Shown in pieces: positions 26,265 through 34,526 of a stretch of DNA of 50,101 nucleotides. The stretch is taken from the NCBI GenBank assembly GCA_036378675.1, contig DASUWA010000006.1, positions 1 through 50,101 on the forward strand, written 5' to 3'. The DNA is from Acidimicrobiales bacterium. GTDB taxonomy: Bacteria; Actinomycetota; Acidimicrobiia; Acidimicrobiales; Palsa-688. Each line of letters starts with the position of its first letter. Position 1 is the first letter of the stretch. A program made the translations under genes and the position numbers. The notes beneath the pieces are model-generated. The model was not told the origin of the DNA and ran no database searches. It saw only the letters and a list, made by a program, of their open reading frames with translations.

Positions 26265-27124
26265 CCGCCGAGGACCTCGCCGGCGATGGGCCTCGCCCCG
26301 CGCACCCAGTCCGCCGCAGAGACGGGGGCTCGGCCTTCGGGCTGCACCCTGACCAGGCGGAGCGTCCCGTGTCCGGTCGCTACCAGATCGCTTTTCAGGG
26401 TCCCGGGGGGCCCGTCGATCGTTGCGGGTGCGAGCTTGGCTTCAACGACCAGAAGGCGCCGGCCCCGCCAGGTCGTCCACGCCCGGCCGATCCTGACCAG
26501 GCGGTGCAGCTCGACCGCAGGCCGCTCCCAGTGAAGCTGCAGTTCCGCCGGCTCGAGCTTGGCCGCGTAGGTGGGTTCGCCTTCCTGCGGTGCCGGTTCG
26601 CCCAGCCCGTCGTCGAGCGCTTCGAGCAACATCCGGGCGCCCAGTTCGGACAGCCTCGAACGGAGTTGGCCTGCCGTCTCCTCCTCTCCGATCGGAATCC
26701 TGTCGCACCGGTAGACCGGGCCGGTGTCCAGCCCCGAGTCGATGGCCATCAGGCACACCCCGGTCTCGGCGTCGCCGGCGAGGATCGCCCTCTCCACCGG
26801 TGCGGCTCCCCGCCATCGCGGTAGGAGTGAGAAGTGAGCGTTGACCATGGGGACACGATCGAGGATGTCGTCCTTGATGATCCGGCCGAACGCGACGACG
26901 ACCCCCAGCTTCACGTCGGCGTCGACGACGTCTTCGATCCGGGTGGTAACCGGCAGTCCGAGTTGTTGCGCGGCCGCCTTCACCGGGCTGGGCGAGGGCA
27001 GGGCGTTGCGGCCCCGTCGTTTGTCGGCCCGGGTGACGACCACGGCCACGTCGTGGCCGGCGCCGGCTATAGCGCGCAGGGCCACCGCGGCCGGCTCGGG
27101 CGTGCCGAGGAAGGCTATGCGCAG
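26261..27124 (-). CDS. fmt: Methionyl-tRNA formyltransferase, probable CTG start
   Basis: Formylates initiator Met-tRNA. 287 aa from CTG 27124. The family N-terminus MRIAFLGTPE is present as CTG CGC ATA GCC TTC CTC GGC ACG, with GGAG 6 nt before the CTG and the def stop TAA just upstream. The first canonical start, GTG 27085, would delete 13 residues including the first beta strand of the formyl-THF domain. NAHFSLLPRWRGAAPVERAI and the AIDSGLDTGPV stretch are intact; the C-terminal OB domain follows (about 205-287). Confidence 0.95.
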   Translation of the reverse strand: MRIAFLGTPEPAAVALRAIAGAGHDVAVVVTRADKRRGRNALPSPSPVKAAAQQLGLPVTTRIEDVVDADVKLGVVVAFGRIIKDDILDRVPMVNAHFSLLPRWRGAAPVERAILAGDAETGVCLMAIDSGLDTGPVYRCDRIPIGEEETAGQLRSRLSELGARMLLEALDDGLGEPAPQEGEPTYAAKLEPAELQLHWERPAVELHRLVRIGRAWTTWRGRRLLVVEAKLAPATIDGPPGTLKSDLVATGHGTLRLVRVQPEGRAPVSAADWVRGARPIAGEVLGG

Positions 27125-27134
27125 CCGAGGCTCC

Positions 27135-27644
27135 TTAAAGAGGTTCGCTGCCGACGGTTTCCGCTCGCCGGCGGAGCTCGCGCATTGCCTGTTTGCGCTG
27201 GTCCTTGTCGAGGACGGATATCAGCAGGCGGCCGTCGAGATGGTCCAGCTCGTGCTGGAAGCACCGGGCTTCCAGTTCGTCGGCCTCGATGGAAACCTCG
27301 TTGCCGTCGAGGTCAAAACCGGTCAGGTGGACTTCCCTCGGGCGGACGATCGGGAAGAACAGACCCGGGATCGACAGGCATCCCTCGTCGTACTCCCACT
27401 CGCCCCGCGTCTCGCTGATGACCGGGTTGACGATCGCTACAGGGTCCTGGTCCTCCAGCTGGTAGACGAACAGCCGCTTCTGCACTCCCACCTGCGGGGC
27501 AGCCAAACCCACTCCGTGAGCCTCGTGCATGGTCTCGATCATGTCGTCGACCAAGCGCGCCAGCTTGCCGTCGATGTCGGTTACCTCGGCGGATCTCTGC
27601 GTGAGTACCGGGTCCCCAAATAGACGGATCTGGTAGGCGGCCAC
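27135..27644 (-). CDS. def: Peptide deformylase
   Basis: Removes N-formyl from new proteins. 169 aa with all three motifs: GVGLAAPQVG (~44-53), EGCLS (~87-91) and the metal site QHELDHLDG (~129-137). GTG 27644 has no Shine-Dalgarno, but a TACGAT -10 box ends 6 nt upstream (27652-27657), so a leaderless mRNA is likely. It is divergent from the methyltransferase at 27677, with 32 nt between them, and heads the fmt-rsmB-rpe-mogA-rib run. Confidence 0.97.
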   Translation of the reverse strand: MAAYQIRLFGDPVLTQRSAEVTDIDGKLARLVDDMIETMHEAHGVGLAAPQVGVQKRLFVYQLEDQDPVAIVNPVISETRGEWEYDEGCLSIPGLFFPIVRPREVHLTGFDLDGNEVSIEADELEARCFQHELDHLDGRLLISVLDKDQRKQAMRELRRRAETVGSEPL

Positions 27645-27676
27645 GTATTCATCGTACCGGTAGGTTCACTGGCAGC

Positions 27677-28276
27677 ATGTCCCCCGACCACTACTTCACC
27701 AAGGATCCGAACGCTCCATCGAGGCGGGCGGAGGTCCTGTTGAAACTGCCCGACCTCGAAGCCTCGCTCGTGGTGGACAGGGGCGTGTTCTCCGCCGGCG
27801 GGGTCGACCCGGGGACCATGGAGCTTCTTCGCGCGGTTCCGGTACCGCCGGAAACTGGGAACCTGCTCGACCTCGGGTGCGGGTACGGTCCGATCGCATG
27901 CGCTCTCGCCCATCGTTCCCCGGACGCGACCGTGTGGGCGGTCGACGTGAACGAGCGCGCGCTCGCGCTGGCCGCCGAGAACGCTTCACGACTCGGCCTG
28001 GCTGGGGTCAAGCCGGTGACGCCCGACCATGTTCCGGACGGGTTGGTGTTCGATGGGATCTGGTCGAACCCTCCGATACGCATCGGCAAGGCGGCGCTCC
28101 ATGATCTGCTCTCCGCATGGTTGGCCCGCCTCACCCCAACAGGGTCCGCTTGGCTGGTCGTCCACCGCCACCTCGGCGGAGATTCCCTCGCCGCGTGGCT
28201 CGCCTCCAGCGAATACACCGTGGAGCGGATCGCGTCGAAGAAGGGCTACCGGATCCTGAGGGCGTCGCGACCGTGA
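27677..28276 (+). CDS. RsmC-like class I SAM methyltransferase
   Basis: 199 aa. The fold matches the C-terminal half of RsmC (16S rRNA m2G1207): LLDLGCGYGPIACALA (SAM motif I, ~62-77), AVDVNERALALA, and motif IV SNPPIRIGK (~135-143) with NPP. Small single-domain versions are common in actinobacteria. The exact target base is not certain. Its TGA overlaps the first of three micro-ORFs (28273-28318) that lead into the next methyltransferase gene. Confidence 0.85.
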   Translation: MSPDHYFTKDPNAPSRRAEVLLKLPDLEASLVVDRGVFSAGGVDPGTMELLRAVPVPPETGNLLDLGCGYGPIACALAHRSPDATVWAVDVNERALALAAENASRLGLAGVKPVTPDHVPDGLVFDGIWSNPPIRIGKAALHDLLSAWLARLTPTGSAWLVVHRHLGGDSLAAWLASSEYTVERIASKKGYRILRASRP

Positions 28277-28327
28277 AGCAACCCAAATGAGACACCCCCA
28301 ATGAAACAACCCAAATGAAACAACTCG
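28272..28327 (+). repeat. Four 14-nt start-codon repeats making a micro-ORF relay
   Basis: Starts lie at 28273 (GTG), 28287, 28301 and 28315 (ATG), exactly 14 nt apart. The first three open 5-codon ORFs, MKQPK, MRHPQ and MKQPK, each ending in a TGA that overlaps the next start as ATGA. The first GTG overlaps the stop of the upstream methyltransferase as GTGA. The fourth start is the trmH-like gene, which begins MKQLG. No Shine-Dalgarno is seen before 28315. The repeat itself is plain in the sequence; its translation is inference. Confidence 0.7.
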
Positions 28328-28836
28328 GCCCCACGGACCTGAAAAGGCTCCACCGGGAATGGAACCGGCGAACCGCTGGGCGCGTGGCGCTCCTGCTCGA
28401 GAGCATCCAGTCTCCGTACAACGTCGGTTCGATCGTGCGCACCGCGGCCGCGTACCGGGTCGAGCAGATCTACCTCGCCGGCAACACGGTGAGCCCGGCT
28501 GGCGCGAAGTCCGGGAAAGTGTCCATGGGCACCGAGCGTTACCTGTCGTGGAGCAACTTCGAACGCGGACCCGAGGCGGCAGATGCTGCCCGCGAGGACG
28601 GCTACGCAGTCGTAGGACTCGAGCTCGCCGACGCAGCCGTGCCGATGCACCAGCTCCGGGCGGGTCCGGACGTCTGCCTTGCAATCGGCAACGAGGACCA
28701 CGGATTGTCGCCGGCCACCCTCGCGGCATGCGACGCGGTGACGTTCCTCCCGCTCCTCGGTCGGGTGGGATCGCTCAACGTCGCGACGGCCGCCGCGATC
28801 GCGCTTTACGAACTGCGCAGGCAGGAGTGGACCTAG
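28315..28836 (+). CDS. TrmH/SpoU-family RNA 2'-O-methyltransferase (short type)
   Basis: 173 aa, knot domain only, with a short N-terminal helix. Motifs: SPYNVGSIVRTAAAY (motif 1, ~33-47), LAIGNEDHGLSP (motif 2) and GSLNVATAAAIALYE (motif 3, SAM knot). Closest in form to tRNA Gm18 TrmH, but the target is not proven. Translation must start at the end of a four-fold 14-nt repeat. Its stop lies only 3 nt from the convergent priA stop, with no terminator between them. Confidence 0.9.
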   Translation: MKQLGPTDLKRLHREWNRRTAGRVALLLESIQSPYNVGSIVRTAAAYRVEQIYLAGNTVSPAGAKSGKVSMGTERYLSWSNFERGPEAADAAREDGYAVVGLELADAAVPMHQLRAGPDVCLAIGNEDHGLSPATLAACDAVTFLPLLGRVGSLNVATAAAIALYELRRQEWT

Positions 28837-28839
28837 CTT

Positions 28840-30615
28840 CTACAAACGCGCCGGATCGACCGCGATACGCAGGCGGCCGGCTGGCCGCGGCACCGCCGCC
28901 AACGCGTCGGCAAGGGTCTCGTAATCCGAAGCCTTGACGATCCACTCGCCGTCACGAGGCCCCAACACCTCCACGAGCAGGCCCGCCAGCTGGGTGACAT
29001 AAACCTCGGCGGCTTCGCCGGACACGACCGCCACTGCAGCGAACGGCGGAAAACGCAACGCCTCCCTCACACCGATCTCGGCCTCCACAAGCAGCCCGGG
29101 ATCGGCAACGAGCGCCGAGCGCACCACCGGGTGCTCGGGAACCCTCGTCTGAACGATGACCCGCCCGGACCTTCCACCGACGAGCCGCGACGCAGTTGCC
29201 AGGAGAGCCAGCGCCTCGCTGCCGGCCCTCACCCGAGGCGCGAGCAGCTCCTGGTCCAAATCGACGAACGCCACCGCCCCGAAACCGTCCGCCGGCGACA
29301 GCCGGCGGAGCAGCGCCTCCGTCCCAACCAGCACTTCGTCTCCGGGTAACCGGTCAGTCGCGGCGGTCACCTCGCCGACTGACCGTCCGGCGAGGACCTC
29401 CAGCTCCTCGCGGGCGCGCGTCACCCCGATTCTCAGCCGGCGCAGCACGGTCGAGCCGCAAGACGCGCACACCACCGGTCTCGACAAACCGCATTGGGGG
29501 CACTCCAGCTGCCCACCCGGTGCCTGCAGCAACGAGGCCCCGCACCGCTCGCACCGGGCAAGCTCGCCGCACGATTCGCAAGCGAGCAGCCGGGCCCGAC
29601 CGGTGCGGTTCAGCACGCACGCCGCCTTCGTCGTTGATCTCACCAACTCAACGAGCCGTTCCGACCACAGGCCCGACCTTGGGTCCTCCTTCCTCCGGTC
29701 GACGACCTCGAGCGCCGCCCACCCCTGCCGCTCCGCAGCCCGGTCGGGAAGGCGAACCTCTCCAAGGGCAACCAGTTCCGGGGTGGGGCAGGCTGTCAGC
29801 ACCACCAAGCCCGCGCCGGCCCGTTTCGCCCTTTCGGCGAGCACTTGCACCGCGTGCCAAGTGGGGACCTGCTCCTGGCCCAGCGCCTCGTCGTGCCCGT
29901 CGATGACGACAGCGGCGGCGAGGCCGGGGCAGGGCCCCCACGCGGCGGACCGGGTGCCGATGACCACGCCTGCGCCGGCGCGTGCCTGCGCCCACTGGTC
30001 CGGCAGGAGCGCCACACTCGCCCCGGCGCGGCGCAATCGCGCGGACAGTACCTGCGCCCGGGACGCGGACGGGACCACCACCAGCGTCGGACCAACCTGG
30101 GAAACGGCCGCAACCACGACGGTCGGATCGGCCGCCGGCGGGAATCGGACGACGACCGCCCTCCCTGCCGGAAGCGCTTCGACCGCGGGGGCGGTCCAGC
30201 CCGAGGCGGGCGGGGCGGCTCGCTGCAATCGGGGCGGCGGAAGTTCAGGCACCGCGTGCTCGGGAGACGCCGTTCCGAGGAATGCTCCCCTGCGGCTGGC
30301 CCAGCGCCACGCTGCCCACTCGGCGAGGTCGACCACCTCGGGTTCGGGTCCCCAGCCCCGGAGCTTGGCCAGCGCGCGGAGCTCCAGTCCGGCCGGAGGG
30401 TCTTCGCCAAGCCCGGTGATCCAACCGCCGACCCGCCTTCCGTGAAGGTCGACCCTGACCTCGGCGCCGACCGCCGCGGCGCCCAGCATCTCGTCGGGCA
30501 CCAGGTAGTCGAACTCTTTGTCGATGCCCGCAACCCCCGGCAGGACCCGGGCGACCGTCGCCCCGGCCGCAGGGAGGGAGGCCGGCAACGAGCGCCGGCG
30601 CCCCCGTTTTTTCAT
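28840..30615 (-). CDS. priA: PriA-like replication restart protein, ATPase motifs lost
   Basis: 591 aa. The N-terminal 3'-DNA-binding domain (about 20-105) is recognisable (FDYLVP, GRRVGGWI). The helicase core lacks a Walker A: the expected position reads VVVRFPPAADPT. The DEEH box is replaced by IDGHDEALGQ. Eight Cys of the Zn domain survive (CESCG, CERCG, CPQCG, CASCG; about 345-385). Actinobacterial PriA proteins are known to lack detectable helicase motifs, so this is a lineage trait. ATG 30615 is joined to metK by a micro-ORF. Confidence 0.92.
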   Translation of the reverse strand: MKKRGRRRSLPASLPAAGATVARVLPGVAGIDKEFDYLVPDEMLGAAAVGAEVRVDLHGRRVGGWITGLGEDPPAGLELRALAKLRGWGPEPEVVDLAEWAAWRWASRRGAFLGTASPEHAVPELPPPRLQRAAPPASGWTAPAVEALPAGRAVVVRFPPAADPTVVVAAVSQVGPTLVVVPSASRAQVLSARLRRAGASVALLPDQWAQARAGAGVVIGTRSAAWGPCPGLAAAVVIDGHDEALGQEQVPTWHAVQVLAERAKRAGAGLVVLTACPTPELVALGEVRLPDRAAERQGWAALEVVDRRKEDPRSGLWSERLVELVRSTTKAACVLNRTGRARLLACESCGELARCERCGASLLQAPGGQLECPQCGLSRPVVCASCGSTVLRRLRIGVTRAREELEVLAGRSVGEVTAATDRLPGDEVLVGTEALLRRLSPADGFGAVAFVDLDQELLAPRVRAGSEALALLATASRLVGGRSGRVIVQTRVPEHPVVRSALVADPGLLVEAEIGVREALRFPPFAAVAVVSGEAAEVYVTQLAGLLVEVLGPRDGEWIVKASDYETLADALAAVPRPAGRLRIAVDPARL

Positions 30616-30626
30616 CCGAGAATCAA
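30612..30626 (-). other. Micro-ORF bridging metK and priA
   Basis: TTG ATT CTC GGA TGA fills the 7-nt gap exactly. Its TTG overlaps the metK stop as TTGA and its stop overlaps the priA start as ATGA. No separate Shine-Dalgarno is visible for priA. Confidence 0.3.
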
Positions 30627-31816
30627 ACGCCGAGCGCCGACTTGAACTCCTCGAGCCGGCTGAGCTGCTCCCAGCTGAAGTCCTTCTCGTTGCGGCCGAA
30701 ATGTCCGTAGGCGGCGGTCTTGCGGTAGATCGGCCGGCGCAGCTCGAGGTCCCGGATAATCGCAGCAGGACGCAGGTCGAACACCTTGTTCACCGCCTCG
30801 CTGATCTTCGCCGGGTCGACCTGCTCGGTGCCGAACGTCTCCACGAGCAGCGACACCGGGCGGGCGACGCCGATCGCGTATGCGACCTGGATCTCGCAAC
30901 GTTCCGCTGCTCCGGCACCGACCACGTGCTTCGCCAGCCAACGGGCCGCGTACGCCGCGGACCGGTCGACCTTCGAGGGGTCCTTCCCGGAAAAAGCACC
31001 GCCGCCGTGGCGCGCAGCCCCTCCGTAGGTGTCCACGATTATCTTGCGACCGGTCAAGCCGGCGTCGGCGTGCGGGCCGCCCAACTCGAACTTCCCGGTG
31101 GGGTTGGCGAGGATCTTGTAGCCGTCGTCAGCGAACTGCGGCGGCACGAGGGGCGCTATCACGTGGTCGCGCAGGTCCGGGAGCAGGAGTGTCTCCAGGT
31201 CGATGTTCGGGTTGTGCTGCGTCGAGATGAGAACGGTCTTCAACCGGACCGGCCGTCCGTCCTCGTACTCGAAGGTGACCTGGGTCTTGCCGTCCGGACG
31301 GAGGTAAGGAAGCACCCCGGCCTTGCGCACCTGGGCGAGACGCTGCGCGAGCCGGTGAGCGAGCCAGATCGGCGTCGGCATGAGGTCGTCGGTTTCGTTG
31401 CACGCGTAGCCGAACATCATGCCCTGGTCGCCGGCGCCTTGCGCGTTGAGGATGTCCTCGCCGCTCGTCCCGGCTCGAACCTCGAGAGCGGTGTCGACGC
31501 CCTGCGCGATGTCGGGTGACTGGGAACCGATCGAGACGGTGACGCCGCACGTCCGGCCGTCGAAGCCCATCTCGGAGCTGGTGTACCCGATGTCCGTGAC
31601 GACTTCGCGCACCAACGTCGGGATCTCGACATATGCGGTCGTCGTGATCTCGCCGGCCACAACCACCAGCCCGGTGGTGAGCAGGGTCTCGCATGCGACC
31701 CTGGATTGCGGGTCCTCAGCAAGGAGGGCGTCCAGGACGGAGTCCGAAATCTGGTCGGCCATCTTGTCGGGGTGGCCCTCCGTGACCGACTCGGAGGTGA
31801 AGGTCCAGCGCCTCAT
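30623..31816 (-). CDS. metK: S-adenosylmethionine synthase
   Basis: Makes SAM from methionine and ATP. 397 aa, normal length. Key segments: [18 protein letters not shown] (~8-25), [12 protein letters not shown] (~126-137) and [19 protein letters not shown] (~268-286). ATG 31816 overlaps the coaBC stop as ATGA. SAM made here serves the several methyltransferases in the window. No SAM riboswitch is seen, as the gene is inside an operon. Confidence 0.98.
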   Translation of the reverse strand: MRRWTFTSESVTEGHPDKMADQISDSVLDALLAEDPQSRVACETLLTTGLVVVAGEITTTAYVEIPTLVREVVTDIGYTSSEMGFDGRTCGVTVSIGSQSPDIAQGVDTALEVRAGTSGEDILNAQGAGDQGMMFGYACNETDDLMPTPIWLAHRLAQRLAQVRKAGVLPYLRPDGKTQVTFEYEDGRPVRLKTVLISTQHNPNIDLETLLLPDLRDHVIAPLVPPQFADDGYKILANPTGKFELGGPHADAGLTGRKIIVDTYGGAARHGGGAFSGKDPSKVDRSAAYAARWLAKHVVGAGAAERCEIQVAYAIGVARPVSLLVETFGTEQVDPAKISEAVNKVFDLRPAAIIRDLELRRPIYRKTAAYGHFGRNEKDFSWEQLSRLEEFKSALGV

Positions 31817-33081
31817 GATTGCTCCTTCTGAGTTGTCTTCGAATTCGTTGCGCGCGCGGTGCCCAGCCGGGTGGAGATCGCGTCGACGACGGCGCGGGCG
31901 ACGTCTTGTTTCGAGGCGAGTGGCACGTCCACCTCGTTTCCGTCGGAACCGACGATGATCACTGCGTTCGTGTCGTGGGTGAAGCCCGCGCCGGGCGCGG
32001 CCACATCGTTGGCGACGATCAGGTCTGCGCCTTTCGAAGCGAGCTTCGACCGGGCGTAGTGCAGGACGTCTTCCCTTGCGGTTCCGGGACGGCCGGTCTC
32101 CGCGGCGAAACCTACGAGGATCTGGCCCGGACGGCGCGACGCGCCCAGTGCGGCGAGGATGTCCGTGGTCGGCTCGAGGACTATCTCCGGGATCCCGTCG
32201 GCCTTCTTGAGCTTTTCGGGTGCGACGGCCTTCGGGCGGAAGTCGGCGACCGCCGCAGCCATGACGACGACGTCCGAGGTCGGCGCCAGGGCGAGGACCG
32301 CTTGCTCCATGTCGGAGGCTGTCTCGACGTGCTGCAGGCCGACGCCAGGCGGTGAGGGGGTCGGCACCGTGCTGATCAACGTGACGTCGGCTCCACGGAG
32401 GGAGAGTTCGGCGGCGACGGCGTAGCCCTGTTTTCCGGAGGAGCGGTTGCCGACGAAGCGCACCGGATCGATCGGCTCCCTCGTTCCGCCGGCGGTCACA
32501 ACAGCTTTGATGCCGGCCAAGTCGCCGGTCGCCGTCTTCAGGAGGTGGATGGCTGCGGCGACGATGTCGGCCGGTTCGGCAAGGCGGCCCGCGCCGACGT
32601 CACCGCCGGCGAGACGACCTGCCGCGGGCTCGACGACGTTCACCCCGCGCCTGCGAAGGGTGGCGATGTTCTCGGCGACCGCGGGGTGCTCCCACATCTC
32701 GGTGTGCATGGCGGGGCAGATCATCACCGGTGCTCGGGTGGCAAGCAGAGTGGCGGTGAGAAGATCGTTCGAGATGCCGGCTGCGTACGAGCCGATCAGC
32801 CGTGCGGTAGCCGGCACGACAAGTATCAAATCGGCGGCCTGTCCGAGCTTGGTGTGAGGTATCGGTTCCGGTTCGTCCCAGAGCGAGGTGCGGACCGCCT
32901 CGGACGCGAGCGCCGAGAAGGTGACCTCTCCGACGAACCTCGTGGCGCCCCGCGTCATGACCGGCATCACGTATGCACCCGCGTCGATCAGCCTGCGGCA
33001 GACCTCGATCGCCTTGTAGGCGGCAATGCCCCCACAGACACCGAGCACGATCCGCCGGCCGGCAAGCTCCCGCGTCCCCAA
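31813..33081 (-). CDS. coaBC: Bifunctional phosphopantothenoylcysteine decarboxylase / synthase
   Basis: Two steps of coenzyme A synthesis in a 422-aa fusion. The CoaC flavoprotein domain (1-~190) has [11 protein letters not shown], the catalytic-region [10 protein letters not shown] and PAMHTEMW. The CoaB domain (~195-405) has [21 protein letters not shown] and [13 protein letters not shown] 33081 is the only reasonable start after the rpoZ stop, giving a normal N-terminus; GGGGCGAC upstream may serve as a Shine-Dalgarno. Confidence 0.96.
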   Translation of the reverse strand: MGTRELAGRRIVLGVCGGIAAYKAIEVCRRLIDAGAYVMPVMTRGATRFVGEVTFSALASEAVRTSLWDEPEPIPHTKLGQAADLILVVPATARLIGSYAAGISNDLLTATLLATRAPVMICPAMHTEMWEHPAVAENIATLRRRGVNVVEPAAGRLAGGDVGAGRLAEPADIVAAAIHLLKTATGDLAGIKAVVTAGGTREPIDPVRFVGNRSSGKQGYAVAAELSLRGADVTLISTVPTPSPPGVGLQHVETASDMEQAVLALAPTSDVVVMAAAVADFRPKAVAPEKLKKADGIPEIVLEPTTDILAALGASRRPGQILVGFAAETGRPGTAREDVLHYARSKLASKGADLIVANDVAAPGAGFTHDTNAVIIVGSDGNEVDVPLASKQDVARAVVDAISTRLGTARATNSKTTQKEQS

Positions 33082-33098
33082 GGCTGTCGCCCCGTTGG

Positions 33099-33389
33099 CT
33101 ATTGCGGAGCCTCCGCCTCCGGCTCGGCTTCATCGGTCTCGGTGCCGTCGCGGTGGTAGGTGATCTTGGTTGCGGAGATCTCCTCGAGAGCAATCGACAG
33201 CGGCTTCCTGGACACCGATGTCACCTGGGGCGGGACGATCGTCCCCAGGCCCTCGCCGAGTTGGTTGAAGTACGAGTTGATCTGCCGGCCTCGTGCCGCC
33301 GCCAGGCTGACCAAGGTGAACTTCGAGTCGACCTGGTCGAGGAGTCTCTCGATCGGGGGCTCTGTCATCGTCGGGTGACGGTCGGACAT
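33099..33389 (-). CDS. rpoZ: RNA polymerase omega subunit
   Basis: 96 aa. The omega core includes the IERLLDQVDSKFTLVSLAAARGRQIN stretch (about 13-38) and SRKPLSIALEEIS. An acidic C-terminal tail (Glu/Asp/Pro) follows. ATG 33389 is listed; an ATG 7 codons later (33368) is also possible. The gmk-rpoZ-coaBC-metK order is typical of actinobacteria. Confidence 0.95.
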   Translation of the reverse strand: MSDRHPTMTEPPIERLLDQVDSKFTLVSLAAARGRQINSYFNQLGEGLGTIVPPQVTSVSRKPLSIALEEISATKITYHRDGTETDEAEPEAEAPQ

Positions 33390-33486
33390 TTGGGGGGCTG
33401 CTCCAGAGGGTTGAGGATGACGGTGGGCGCTGGCCGCCCGATTGGCCGACCTCGTTAGCCGGCCCTCGATTGGTGGGCCGAGCCCG

Positions 33487-34044
33487 TCAGCCGGGGTCTG
33501 AGTACCCGGCGAGTATACCAGCGACCTCGTTGGCGGCCCTTTCGACGTCGTCGTTTACGACCACGTGGTCGGCGATGCGCTCCCCTATCTCGAGCTCTTT
33601 CGCGCCGACTGCGAGGCGGCGGGAGACCATCTCGTCGTCGTCACCCCGGTGGCGCAACCGTTTCTCCTGATCCTCGGTCGACGGAGCAACGATGAAGATC
33701 AGCACCGCTTCGGGATACCGGCGCTTAACCTGCTGCGCCCCGTCGAGCTCGATCTCCAGGAGAACGTCCGGGCCGCCGGGCTCGACGGCCGTCGGGTCAA
33801 TGAGAGGCGTCCCGTAGAGCGCCTGCGTTCCGGCGAACTCCGTCCACTCGAGGAATCCGTCCTCCCGGATCCGATTCTCGAAGGTGGGACGGTCCACGAA
33901 GACGTAGGCGTCCTCGGGCTCGGTCGGTCGTCTCGGGCGGGTCGTCCAGGATCGTGACAGCCAGAGGTCGGGCCGAAGCTCGAGGAGGCGCGTCACGACG
34001 GTTCCCTTTCCGACCCCGCCGGGGCCGGACACTATAAAAATCAC
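33487..34044 (-). CDS. gmk: Guanylate kinase
   Basis: GMP to GDP. 185 aa, P-loop GPGGVGKGT (~7-15), the SRSWTTRPRRP GMP-binding loop and ELDGAQQVKRRYPEA. GTG 34044 gives MIFIVSGPGG, a family-like start. It is the last of four start-like codons spaced exactly 14 nt apart (34086, 34072, 34058, 34044). The preceding three open 5-codon ORFs that end in 4-nt overlaps with the next. There is no clear Shine-Dalgarno directly before the GTG. Confidence 0.96.
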   Translation of the reverse strand: MIFIVSGPGGVGKGTVVTRLLELRPDLWLSRSWTTRPRRPTEPEDAYVFVDRPTFENRIREDGFLEWTEFAGTQALYGTPLIDPTAVEPGGPDVLLEIELDGAQQVKRRYPEAVLIFIVAPSTEDQEKRLRHRGDDDEMVSRRLAVGAKELEIGERIADHVVVNDDVERAANEVAGILAGYSDPG

Positions 34045-34086
34045 TTTGGAAAGATCATTCGGGGAAGATCATCGGGAGACGATCAC
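34041..34086 (-). repeat. 14-nt start-codon repeats making a micro-ORF relay into gmk
   Basis: Three 18-nt ORFs: GTG ATC GTC TCC CGA TGA (34069-34086), ATG ATC TTC CCC GAA TGA (34055-34072) and ATG ATC TTT CCA AAG TGA (34041-34058). Each stop overlaps the next start by 4 nt; the last leads to gmk GTG 34044. Encoded peptides MIVSR, MIFPE and MIFPK resemble the gmk start MIFIV, so the start region has been duplicated. The same 14-nt design occurs before the trmH-like gene at 28315. Confidence 0.65.
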
Positions 34087-34126
34087 GACGCTGCCCGGCG
34101 TGAGCTGCGAGCCGCTCTCGCAAGAG

Positions 34127-34444
34127 TCAGCTGTTGAGCCTCTCGAAGAGCTTCTTGCGCTGCTGGTCGCCCAACCCGTGCAGCCGGCGGGTCTCGCTTA
34201 TCCCGACCTCTTCCATCAGCCGCCGCGCCTTCACCTTGCCGAGCCCCGGAAGAGACTCGAGTACGGCGAGGACTTTCATCTTTCCGACCACGTCGTCCTG
34301 ATCGGCCTGCTGGAGGAGCTCCCGCAGGGTGATCGAGCCCATCTTCAGCTTCTCCTTCAGTTCTGCTCGCATCCTGCGAGCCGCAGCTGCCTTCTCCAAG
34401 GCGGCTTGTCGTTGGTCAGCTGACAGGGCTGGCGGCAAGGGCAT
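34127..34444 (-). CDS. mihF: Actinobacterial integration host factor (mIHF)
   Basis: 105 aa from ATG 34444; an in-frame ATG at 34456 adds four residues. Basic helical N-terminus (QAALEKAAAARRMRAELKE), then the segment KVLAVLESLPGLGKVKARRLMEEVGI, a helix-hairpin-helix-like S13/H2TH DNA-binding element typical of this nucleoid protein. It is found only in Actinomycetota as far as I know, and supports the assignment of the window. Its place between pyrF and gmk is the standard one. Confidence 0.94.
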   Translation of the reverse strand: MPLPPALSADQRQAALEKAAAARRMRAELKEKLKMGSITLRELLQQADQDDVVGKMKVLAVLESLPGLGKVKARRLMEEVGISETRRLHGLGDQQRKKLFERLNS

Positions 34445-34526
34445 GCCGCGCACCATAGCGCGGCTCTACGGGCGCTGCCGCCTTCCCCAACCCTCCGCCA
34501 CATTTGCCGCGATAGGGCCTTTTCGT

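Noticed and set aside
29156-30445. 429-codon plus-strand ORF opposite priA
   Set aside because: Low-complexity Arg/Ser/Pro antisense frame caused by GC bias.
33390-33486. Repeats of GATTGGnnGGCCGA between gmk and rpoZ
   Set aside because: Only two short imperfect copies; no clear element or ORF results.
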